In this document: piece after piece, positions 11,301-23,300 of the stretch | Layout of the letters: the number at the start of each line of letters is the position of its first letter | How positions within the stretch are numbered: the first letter of the stretch is position 1 | Assembly: GCA_019648995.1 (NCBI GenBank) | Contig: BLXT01000029.1 | Location: 395,637-427,148 of the forward strand | Reading direction: 5' to 3' | Source of the DNA: Plakobranchus ocellatus | Lineage: Eukaryota > Mollusca > Gastropoda > Plakobranchidae | Length of the DNA stretch: 31,512 nt | Position numbers and translations under genes: made by a program | Notes under the pieces: model-generated | Databases searched by the model: none | Seen by the model: only the letters and a program-made list of their open reading frames with translations | Told to the model about the DNA's origin: nothing

Positions 11301-14300
11301 TTTTTCAGCTGTTAAGAAGAAAAACTTATGAGCCTCAAATTTCATTTAAAAAATAAAACGGCATAGACAGAACAGATGTTCTTGTATAGGAAAAGACCAT
11401 AATAATAAGTATAATCTGCCCTTGTCATATATGTATTGAAACTATTTTAAATAATTGATATATTACTATATGAACATTAAACCATTGAGACAGTCTAAAA
11501 CTCTATTCTATGAGGTTAGCAATTGTAAAACTAGATAAAGATGTGTTGATTTTGAGTCAAAGTATGTACATTTGAAGTTGTTAAAAAGGACATGAAAAAG
11601 GGAAAACCTATTCATCTACTCATTCACATATTTTACTGTCTTAACTCTGTCCTTTCCCCATAATTCCTGCAATTAAATGGTTGTGGTTTATTAATTATCA
11701 CAAATTTTTGTTCGAAATGTTCAATCAAGAAATTGAGCTGTGAAGCATATCTATGGATGTAACTTAACTTTCACAAACATAGGTTTCTAAACGGGGAAAT
11801 TCAATACTTTTAGTGGCAGAAAAGTCCTCTGAATCTCTGAATATACAGATTGAGGTTCAAGAATTTAATTTTTTCAGAACCAATTCTGCTCATGGAAAGT
11901 ACTAAACAACTTTTGTGTTAATATTTGGTGTTTAATGCAAAGAGGATATGTCCTAAAATTAAAAATTTCATAGGTCCATGCAAATTATCAAACTTGTAAT
12001 TGAAACCAACAAATCTCTAGGTGTGTACTTACATCTAGGTATAGACTAGCTAGCCTGCTATATCATACAAATATTATTGTTCAAAACAGGTCTACTCTCT
12101 AAGGTACTTCTAACTGCAACTTGGTAATCTGACATTGTTGGCCCTAATTATCAAATATATTCATTTTATAAAACATTTCTAAAAACGGTACATAATTTGT
12201 TTAGTAAGGTCTTTCAGTCTAAGAAATTAGAAACAAAAAATGCTTTAAAAAAATAAGCAAATGCACTATCACTCTCGGAAAGAGCTTGACAATTTCAAAA
12301 TCTCTCAGTACTGCAATCAGCTGTGGTAAGTATTAAAAGCAGGAAAAGGTAGAAAGTGAAGGGTGCAGCCAGAGAAATCGACCAATGAGGTATATTGTTC
12401 CAAATTTCAAGGTTTTGAGTTACTGCTTCTCAATCTTCATGAAATTGTTAGTGATTCCTGATTTAAATTGTAATTTTCTCAAAATTTCCTGACAAATCCT
12501 GTACCATATCTGAGACTTATAAACACAACTTTATCAAAACAGGCTCCATGCTTTTTATTGACACAATAAGGAGAATTGTTGAAACTCTAGTAGATCTAGA
12601 TCTATATCTTTTATGGACATTCAAAAAAATCAGATTTTTGTTTCCCAAAAATTGAACATTTTTATTGTTTGCTAACACACAAACTTGGTAACGTCAGTTT
12701 AAAAACTTGTGACGGATCCAAATTCCTCATTATAAATCAAGGGAACTATCTAAGAAACAAACTTTCAAAAGCTATGAAGGATTCAAATAATAAATTTAGG
12801 AGAAGATCCCATCACAAAAAACTCAAATTTGGTCCATGCAAAATCCAGCCATTTTTTCTCTATTTTGCCTTATTTTTCTCTTGAAGGCGAATTAGGTTAT
12901 GATGATTTAAATCATCTCCAATGATTATTTTTAAAAAAGAACCCTTTTAAAGCAGACACAATCATGCAATTACCCGAAATCATGTCACTTATGTACAAAA
13001 ATTGTAAAATAAAAAATTTTTTTAATCAAAACGGTTCTATTAGCTTCTATCTTACCTCTGTGCCTTTTAGTAAAATGGTCTTAATATGTTGGTCATAGCT
13101 TTTTTTGTATTTGCCAAAACTATTCCGTAACTTTTCAAGCTCAGTCTCCAACTTTTTTTTCTCAGCCTCATTCTCCTGGAATAGAAAAACAGATTGAAAA
13201 AATATCTCTAATAATACAATACAAGCAAGTCAAATTTCAAGACAAATGAAGAGTTAATTATTACTGAAGGCCTAATAAAATAAAACAATAAATCTAAATT
13301 CTTTTCTGAATGTTATCTTTAAAAGCAGAGCAAAAGAAATGTCTAGCTCCATGGATGTATTTCGTATGTCACGGGAAAGAAGTTATGGGTGAATTGTGAG
13401 TGCTTTCCTTTCACTATTTGAGGATGAATAAACTAAGGGAAGCAAAAATAGAGATGTATGGAAATTTTAACACATGGAATTCAACATGACGTTGTTTAAA
13501 GAGGAGAATACCAAATTTTATTCATGATAAATCATAAACATACATATTTACCTTTAATTTATTCTCCATTTCCTTCAAAGCATCCTCTAAGTTCTGAAGG
13601 AAGAAAGAAAAGTAAATCAGATTGATATTTCATCAGTAAAAACTGTGAAGTCATTCATAACAAATGTAATCAAATCTAAATTTATCAAAAAATTCTCTCA
13701 CCCTCCCCTCAATAAAATAAAATTAGGTATTAAAAAGGATGCACAAAAAAAACCACAAACTTACCCCAACAGTGCTGTCTTTTTCTTTCAATTGATTTTC
13801 AAGAACATCAAGTTTGTCATCTTTTCTTTTAATTGTGTCCAAAGCATCTTCCATTTCATCCTAACAAAGAGGATCAAAGAGTTACAAGAATTGCCATATA
13901 TTTGGTACAATAAAATTACTTTGCTAATTTGAAGCAAATTAAATTAAGCAACACCACTCCTGTCTTCGTTTCATTTATGACAAATTGCATATTTTTATAG
14001 AAAGATGTAAAACCTCAAAATTAATATTAATCTTAAGAAAACATGTAACAGATTTTTTTATAACTTGATTATTTCTTCTCTTTCAAAGCTTAGACACAAA
14101 CATGTTTCACCCAGCAAAGATGTGGAGTCCAATTGTGTTAGATCAAAATTTACTTCACATAGCTAAGTTAATGCTGATAATAGTCTCATTAGACATTTAA
14201 TTTATTCAGCACTTTAACTTGACTGGTTGAATTGAATTGATTAACTTGAAAAAATTAGCAAAATTTTTTTTTACAAATGCCCATATTCTATTAAAAAGGC

Positions 14301-17300
14301 TTTTCTTTTCAACTAATAATTATTGCAAGTTGCTCAAAACTATGTCCAAATTTGAAAAATGCCTTAAAAAATGATGAAAGACTAATGGTCTAAAAAGGCC
14401 CTGATTTATTACTGAAACATATAATAATGATTCAAAACATTTATAGAATATTTTTTTGTCTTTTTGACAAAAAAATTGAGATTTTGAGTTGCAATAATTA
14501 ATTAAATACAAAGATCATAAGAGTTAGGGGAAAAACAAAGTTTCATAACTGTAAAAGCTTGACTGCTTCAATTTGAGGGGAAGAACAAGAGTTTCAAAAT
14601 CTCGCCAAGTGTTTAAGTAAGCATGGAGATGATAGAAAACATTCACCATTAAATGAGCAAAATGAATGGAAAGTTAAAGGTTACCTTAACAATACCCCCT
14701 GTCAAAAGCAGGACTGAATAAACAGCACTGCAGTTGAAAAGATATTAAAATATGAACAGCTTGTCCAAGAACTAATAATGAGAATCACAGCATGAATATG
14801 TGAAGACAAAAGTAAGGTACTTGATTCAAAAAAAGCAAAAAAAGAGTTAAAAGCTTTTGTTAGTATTAAACTTAGCAAGGCAGCACATGCGCCAGCATGA
14901 CTTTATGTGCTACTAGGAAATCACCCACACCAAGGTTCTTTATCATTTTTCAAAAACAAGGACCCAACCAAAAAGCAACCTTAATATATTTCAAAAGCAA
15001 CAGTGCAGCAAGCATTGGTCTTGTGACCAGTTCTTTCAAGTTCAATATTGCATGCACAGCAAATGAGGAAAATAGAACATTACTTTTTCCAAATAGTTTA
15101 AAGCTCAACAGCTTGGCACAGAATTATTATATTTCTATCCAGTTTTCACCGACGCAAAGTTTGTTAAATGCAGTTCTTAACTGCATGTTGGATTAAAATG
15201 TATAATGCAATTTCCAACAGGTTTCTACTGGCCTTGACATACATGAACCTTTTACATCCTGGTTTGGGAGCATAATCAAGATTTATCTATAGGTTTTAAC
15301 AAAATCTCCCAAATTGGCTCTGGAAAGAAATAAATAATGCCTTGTAAATATTTAAATCTAACTTTTAAAAAGCATGCAAATTTTTTATTGTTTTTCATTA
15401 GTTTATGGACGGGATACATCTTTCAAAAAAGATCTTGTACTAAATGTTAAAGAAATGTTGAAGTTTGATAAACTATTCTTAGAAAAAAAATTATCTCACA
15501 AGAGTGATGTTATACAAATCAAATAAATATGAAGTGAAATATCTTGTTTGTGCCTTCAGTCTGAAAGTCTGAACAAAGTTTTGAAATAATTCTATAACTT
15601 GATGGGACAGCCATTGGTGAGTGAGCTATTGATCAAATGTATGTTAACATTATGAGCGTTTATTTAATTAAATAAATTTGAAATAAAAACATAAAATATT
15701 TACTTTCACAAGCTTTATGCACAGCTAAGCAGCCTTGTTATTAAGCCAAAAGCAGGTTTTTGAATGTACAATAGATCGAAAAGAATTAGTGAGGGTAAGG
15801 ATGTGAGAACAGCAAAAAATGCACTCTTTAAAATAGAAATTAAAGGGTTAGGTTCAAAATGATTTCAGATATGCAGTTCCAAGAATGCAAACCTGTTTGT
15901 GAACAGGCTCCAAGATGGACGTGCAGTCGACATGTGATTGATCTTGCAGGAGTGCAGATAAGTTCTGAGCACGCAAGCATGCAGACCACATTAACAAACA
16001 CACATAGATTTATTGATAAAATATGTGGAACTCTCTTTTTGCGGTTCAGAACTGATTTGAAACCCTTTTCAACAAAAAATTAAATTTCATTAAATTGAAC
16101 ATAATTCAAATTTAAAAAAAAAAAAAAAATGAAATACATATGTGATCAGAGTGCTCAATATGAAGCAAGCATGATCCATTATTGTCACAGCTGTAGATAT
16201 GATGTGTTGCTTCAGGAAAGTGGTGTATGATTTTAAAAATATATATATATTTTGATCTGCATTTATGAAAGCAATCTTATGGCCAAAACAATGTGTTTAA
16301 CTATAACAGTATCATTGTATACCATAATGTAAAACCGCATAAACAGAATTTTAGAAATACGTGGAAAATTGCCAAAATATGGGCTGTCATCACAGTTATG
16401 TGCTAAAGATTTTCTACAAGACCTATTTGAAAAAAATTTCACTCATTAATACATTAATTTTGATTTTGTAATTGTAATGGCATACAAAGAACTGCTTAAT
16501 GTTTAAAAAAATCAGTTTTGGATGCATCCTTGCTATCTAAATTAACCAAATGAAAAAAATGTGGTGCTCTAGAATTTGAATAAAAGCCTTTTTATTATAC
16601 CAAAGACAAAACAAAACCTTTTGTAAAAATTGATAATGCAAACAATTACTATTTCTAAAACAAATTTTATATTACAACAATAAGATATAAACCTGTAAAT
16701 CCCTTTCTTTGCGAGAAACCTCTTTATGAGAATTCTGAAGTTTGTCGTTAAGGTCTTTGATGTGTTGCAATAGATTGGTGTTCTCTTTTTCCTGCTCTAA
16801 TTTTGCTTGATCTGCTAACTTGAACTGAGCAGTCAAGTGCTGGACATCACTATAGAAAAAAGAAATGATAAAAGCATGTATTCTCAAACTTTATTTCCAT
16901 TCAAACATCTTGAGAATCTTATTGCACAAAAGAAAGTCAACTTTAGGCATATACAGATGTATAACTTTTTCCATGAAATCAGCGTTCAGCTATTGATGTT
17001 TGGATTATCAAAGGCACTTGGTTTAAAACTGTTTTCTAATTGAAGCTTTTCTTGATAAGAATGAAAACATTTTAAGCTTACTGAGTATGACAAGGAAAAG
17101 CTTTTATATTCTTTAATTATAAAGTCAATATTGTGATTGCTATTGTAAAACTTTGATAAAAATTTTGTTACTAAATATAAAGTTACTGCGTCTCTTTTGT
17201 TTTTTTGGATAAATCAATAGTCAGACTTACAAACATTTTAATTTAATGCTCTATTTTATTTTAGTAGGCTTTATTGCTAATCGTGTAGACAAATCCATTA

Positions 17301-20300
17301 ATAATATTTAAAGCACCCAAAATCAGATCTTCCTAACTGACAAGTTATAATTCAATCAATGAAATAGTATTCAAATGATTATGACATTATTTCAGAGTAA
17401 TTTTTTTTACGATTTGTAGATCTTAGTATTTTCTTTTTTTACTTACAATTCAGCATTCTTTAACTTTTCTTCCAAATCCTGAAAAGAAAAAAGGTATAGT
17501 ATGGAAATTATCTATGTTTTTAAGAGCCAAGATTTCCCATTGAAAATTATAGTATGGAAAACATTTTTATAATCATACTTCAAGTACATATCATGAGTAT
17601 ATTGTCAATTTTTTAAATGCTTCTGAAGTTTTCATTATCTTAAAGAATTAAATACATCTTCAAAAATTATCATTTTATCAACACAAACAAGACACCTTCA
17701 AAGTCACTTACGCTGTTTTCCTGTTTAGATTTGCATAAGTCTTCTTTCACTTTGCTCAAATCTAGTTGCAGAGCCTTTATTTTCTCTTCTGCATCCTCAG
17801 ATTCTTTCCTATATAGCTCACATTCCTGCAATATTAAATTTTTTTTAAAAAGAGTATGAAACATGATGTTGCTCATAATAGCCTAGTCTATTGCTGTTTT
17901 CAATATTAAGCTCCTAGATTTAGACATCATAACATTTCTAGGCTTGCATTAAACTAGATCTAGATATTACCTTATTCTAGATTTACCTGAAAATTGAGAT
18001 CAAGTGAACAAATGTGATAATCTTTTGATTGTCAGGACTATTTTTTATTTTTATTAGTTGTAATTTAAGATTTACATTGAAATTAAAATGTCTATCATTT
18101 AAGTTTCCTAAGTTGAAATGAAAGGCTTTCAAGAGAATAAGAAAGGTATTTTTGAGAAAAATTTAAAGCATATGCCCCTCCGTTTAAAATAACAAATTTT
18201 GTGAATCCATTAACTGCCCAGCACGGTATTGTCACTCAAAGCGCGTGCTTCCATTATAAGAAAGTCAGAAAACTTCAACTGGCTGCCAGAATCAAAATAG
18301 CTTGCAGACACCAAGCAACATTGTTTTCTGATATAACATTGTACCTTAGTAGTGCACATTAGTAGCATTTTCAATAGAAGGGAAAAAAAAAGATAAAAAG
18401 TGTATCAACAACAGAAAAGCTAATCTGCACAAATTCTTAAGCATCTAAAATGGATTGATACGTATATGAATTGTCATTATTGCAATTCAAAGAAAAATCT
18501 TATTCTTTTTAAGAAAAAAATATTTTAAAAAAACCAATACATTATATCCAGTGGAATTCAAATGGAACATAGATAGAACCTTATTGGCATCTTCCAAGTG
18601 AGCTTGCAGTTGACAAATTTCATCTTTAAATTCAGACAGGATCCGAGCTTTCATATTTTCCTCTTCTTTTTCATGGTTAGCTCTCAATGTTTCCATAGCC
18701 ACACTGAAAAAAAAAAAATGAATTTAGACAAAGCAAAACTAAGTCTTTAAAAAATGACATACTGTACAACATTCACACAATTATAATGTATGTGGCAACA
18801 TCGTTAATCTAAGAGCCAAACCAGTAAGAAGGGAGCGTCAAAAATTGATCTACCTTCAGAGTTGGTTTAAGTTCCCAATTCAGACTTTTAAAAGAATCCC
18901 TTCCCTTTTTTTTTTTCAACACAAATATACAACAAATGAACTTTCATAGATTTCTCTTTTTATACAGTTTCTATTTCTATAAGTCTAGAAGATACCATTT
19001 CATGTCTATAAAAAATAAATAGGTATACTTCCCATGAGAGGGATTACACCCCCAACCATGTTTCAAGTGTAAAGAGAAAAGAATTGAACTCCTCTCTGCC
19101 AAATTTCAAATTCATTTTAAATCTCTCATGAAAATGTAAGTTAAAATATAATTAAGTTTTAGAAATGTCAAAAGGCAAGAAAAACAAATCAGCTTACTTA
19201 AGAATAGAACAGACTTGGTCTCTGATTAAAAGCCTTGCTTTTTTTTTAACTTAACACCAGAATGGACACAATATTCTCATGTTGTTGAGTAAAATTCAGG
19301 GATGTAAATGAAATTTTCAAATTCTCCAAAAATCAACTGAAGGGGTCCTTGTGGAGGTTTCTGTTCATTAACCAATGAAAACACTAGATAAAATTACATC
19401 TGATAGAGAATTTTAGCTTAGGCTAGGCTACTCATCAAATCCGATAGTTTTGAACTTCCTATAGATAGACCAGAGCCTTCTTGAGCCTAGCATTATCGAC
19501 CAGGCTCTTGATTCCATTCAATTCAACAAGACCAGTTCCCTTCCAGTGCACAGGGTCAACAACTAAAAAGTTATGAATTAGCATCGAACCTCTATGAATT
19601 TGCAGACCTATTCATTCTTACTTTTTCCCAAATTTTTCTCTGAAAATTTTGAGGGCTGAAAAGACTACTACTATTTAAAGAAAAATATGGGCCTGGGCCT
19701 TCTCACCATGGAAATAAAGAGTAATCGACAACAGAAATGTGCTTTAGACTTATAATAGATTATTTTAAAGCGCTTTCTTTATTGGATTTATTCTTATTGC
19801 AATAAAAACAATTGATTCTGACAGTGATTGGCCTGGGTTAATTATGACAAAAATAAAGGAAAGAGTTAGAAATTACAACAGGTGAGAAAATCTGAGTTAT
19901 TCACACCCCTGAGAATTTGTTCAATTTTGGCAAATGCCAATCTGCAGGGCCTTTTAAAATATCTCTTACTTCTTAAGTTCTTTCATTAAAAAAAAGTTTT
20001 TATTAAAAGCACAATGTGCACACATGTTCAGCTTTCACAAGAGCAAGGTTAAAGGATCAATTGGCCTATCTATAAAAGATAATTTAGAAAAAAATAAATT
20101 TACCCAGCTTTCTGAATTAAATCCTGTTTATCAGCAATGTCTTTTTTCAGTTTTTCTACTTGAACTTGAAGCTCAACATTCTGTGTGAAAGAATAATAGA
20201 TTATCCAATATTAACATAAGTAAAAAACTTATACAAATACCACAATAATATTACAATTTTAATATACAATTTGAAACAAAGGAAAAATTGTGACCATGCT

Positions 20301-23300
20301 GAAACTCTTTTGACAATATGTGCAAAATGAAGCAGGTATTATGCACTGGCCGATGGTTGCTATAATATATCCTCGCTAGCTGATATTACTCCCTGAACAA
20401 TGGTTGTTTTAAAACAACATAGGCTATCGCTCTATTTGATGGAAAATTTCTCAACTCTGGCATGTCTAAGAATTGTACTATCTTGTTGATTAGAACCAAT
20501 ACTAACTACTGCTCCAATTGCAGCTTATTTGAATCTTATAGGCCCACACAAAGCCAAGCTACAGCATAAAAAGTGAGAGGCAATGTGCGATAGCTGGGAT
20601 GCTGGCTTGTTTAGAGCCTGGACCTGTGGATTATGCCTTTTTTTATGGCTTGGTTGACAGAGGAGGGAAGGAATGGGAAAGGCCAAATGAATGATACTTA
20701 TTTCAACAAAAGAATTTTTGGTGTTGTAATCACTCAAGGAAATTAACTTATGTGTATGTTGAAGACATAAGGGAAAAGGGATGAAGAGGTTGTATTGAAC
20801 GATTTAAGCGTGTCCAAGACATAAGGTAGGGTTAGGCCTATTATTCAAAGATGTTCGTTTGAGTGATGGAATTTTGGGAAACTCAATGTGTTGTTGACGT
20901 CCAGTTTACCCTGCATTTGGTTTTTGTATCTCAAAGTTATTTTAGTAAATAGACTGCATATAGGCCATGCTTGGCACTAGTTTAGCAGGCCTTGTCTCAA
21001 GTATTGTTAGACTTACATATGCTAACAGTATTGATTGTGCTAGGCTTATTACACCAAGATCACTGATATTTCTATCACTCAATTATTATATTACAATGAT
21101 GATGCCTTTCAGAACTAATAACAGCCCTTGTCTGAGCTATCTTTATTCATCTCTCTTTTCCTTCCTATCCTCCCTTCTAACCCTCTCTCCTTCTCCATCC
21201 ACCTGTCTCTTCCTCCTCCACGTCCATTTTCTACAGACCAAAAGCCATCCTAAGCCTTCAACTTTGAAAGAAAAACTCTGAGGGGAAAGGAACCTAATAT
21301 TCTTGTCTTTTTTCTTCTGCATTTTAGTTTTGACATTGCTTGCTGATCAAAATATGGCCCTTTTTTTTTTAAACATTTCCAATGAGCATTCCAAACTTAA
21401 ACACAATCTTATGTATTCAAGGGAATCAGAAAGAAAAGGAATATAACGTGGGACTAAATCTCATTTCCCTGCTATATTTGTTTCAAATCAAGGTGTGTCA
21501 CTGTCAGTGATTTGATCTAGTTTTTCTACGTGCTATCATAAATTTCCTATAAATTCTTCACGTCGAACACTAGAATTTACACAAAATAACATACAAATTT
21601 TTACAATAATGTACTTTAGAATGCTCATTGTATCTGCTTGCGGGAAAAATATATTTTGACACTTATACTTATCAAACAATCATAGGAGATAGAGCATATA
21701 TAAATATGCATTGTCAGATTTATACTTTTGGCTCCTTGGCTCAGCCAATTACGATGTATACAAACAAAACTGCTAGGCAGCCGCCCACGGGGCAGACTAA
21801 TCTCGGGCCTGAGCCAGCACAGTAATGGAGTTTAACAGCAATAGCATATAAAATGAAAAGCAAAGATCAAATCGTTGATATTTGAATTAAACATGCCTAG
21901 TGAATCAGTACTCTCAGTAATTAAAAGCCCCTGTACTCAAGGTGAATTGTACTAGGCATTGAAGCTGCTTAGTATTATGCATTTAATGATTTTCATGCAA
22001 TATGAGCCTTGGGTACCTATTGAAGATTTTAAGACATTAAAAATTCAAGTTTTCCTGTGCCCAAGTGAAGTGTATGAATGCCTTGCCTGTTGGCTAAATC
22101 TAAAACTGTTGCTAGGCAGTTGGATCTAAGTCTATTGACTGTAATTGGTGTGATTGATTCTTATAATAACTGAAGCTTTTAGGGGTAATCACTGTAAAGG
22201 TTAAGTCCAGTGATAAGTGTTGTAACTTATAAGACTCTGAGTCACATTTAAGATCATTATATTTTTCTTGTTATTTAGTCATGCAAAAAAATTTTGCTCT
22301 TGTGGCTTAATTTCTCTACCAATTTCATTTTTTCAGGTCTGAATTTTCTTTTCCCATCAATTTCTAACTTTATTACTTCACCTTGCCATAGTTAATATCA
22401 CCAGATCTATTTTTTTATCTTTGCCAAAACAATTTTTAAGGTTTTACTCAAATATTTAGGTCTGTTCAAGCTCTGATTGCATTCGAAACATTACACTTCT
22501 TTTCTTTTTAATTAGAATCAATAAACATAATGCAATTAATAACATTTCACATGTAACAGAAAAGATACATACCGTTTTATAGACATCTTGACCATCTCCA
22601 TAACGCTGTTGCATCCTTTCTTCCATGTGAAAGATTCTTATTTTCAAACTGAAATTTTCCTTCTTTAGGTCAGAAATTTGCTGTTCAAATGTAGGAAAAG
22701 GGGGCAAAAAATCAAGCTGTTTAAAACAATACATAACTTCAAGGATCACAAGTATATACTATACAATGCAGTCCAGAAAAATTGACAAGAAAGGGACTTT
22801 TGATATTATGTTGATATATCAAAATACAAAAACAAGAGGGAAATGTTCTCTTTTTATTACTTGACCTCCCTGATATTCTCTGATATTAAGTTTTCAAAGA
22901 ATTTCACACTGTTGAAAGTAAACGTAGATCTACACTGAGAAAATGCTTTTTTTTCTCTGTGTTTATATGGTGTAGTAATAAATTATGGTGTGAAAAGTCT
23001 ACAAGAAAGTAATTAAAAAATATATATAACCAAGAAGACCAAAAGAAGTCAATACATATGCACAAAAGAACAGCAAGGTAAACATGACTAATCTATGAAT
23101 AATTTTCTATAGAAGACATAAAAGTTAAGACTTGGAACATTATATAAATGTTGATATATTCAATGTCAATAAAATAGGTATCATGGACATAATTGATTTT
23201 AATGTAATCAATTGGTCAGCTTATATATAGCATGAATTTTCATTTTAGTGTTTCACATATGAGGGACAATCAATAAATTTTAAACCTCACAAAGAAAAAA

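Larger units (their letters stand above)
13861..16692 (-). other. Intron 9 (2832 bp), the longest intron found within the coding region
   Basis: Contains a dispersed repeat at about 16320-16560 that is also found at 1610-1860, short TA and poly-A tracts near 16110-16255, and a possible 72-nt in-phase cassette exon at 15893-15964 (listed separately). The other short ORFs are unsupported. Confidence 0.65.

Noticed and set aside
14680..14710. Possible 14-nt micro-exon on the minus strand in intron 9
   Set aside because: Its length would break the 0-to-0 phase between exons 9 and 10.
20525..20737. 70-codon minus-strand ORF in intron 4
   Set aside because: No suitable splice sites or family similarity, and exons 4 and 5 already join exactly.
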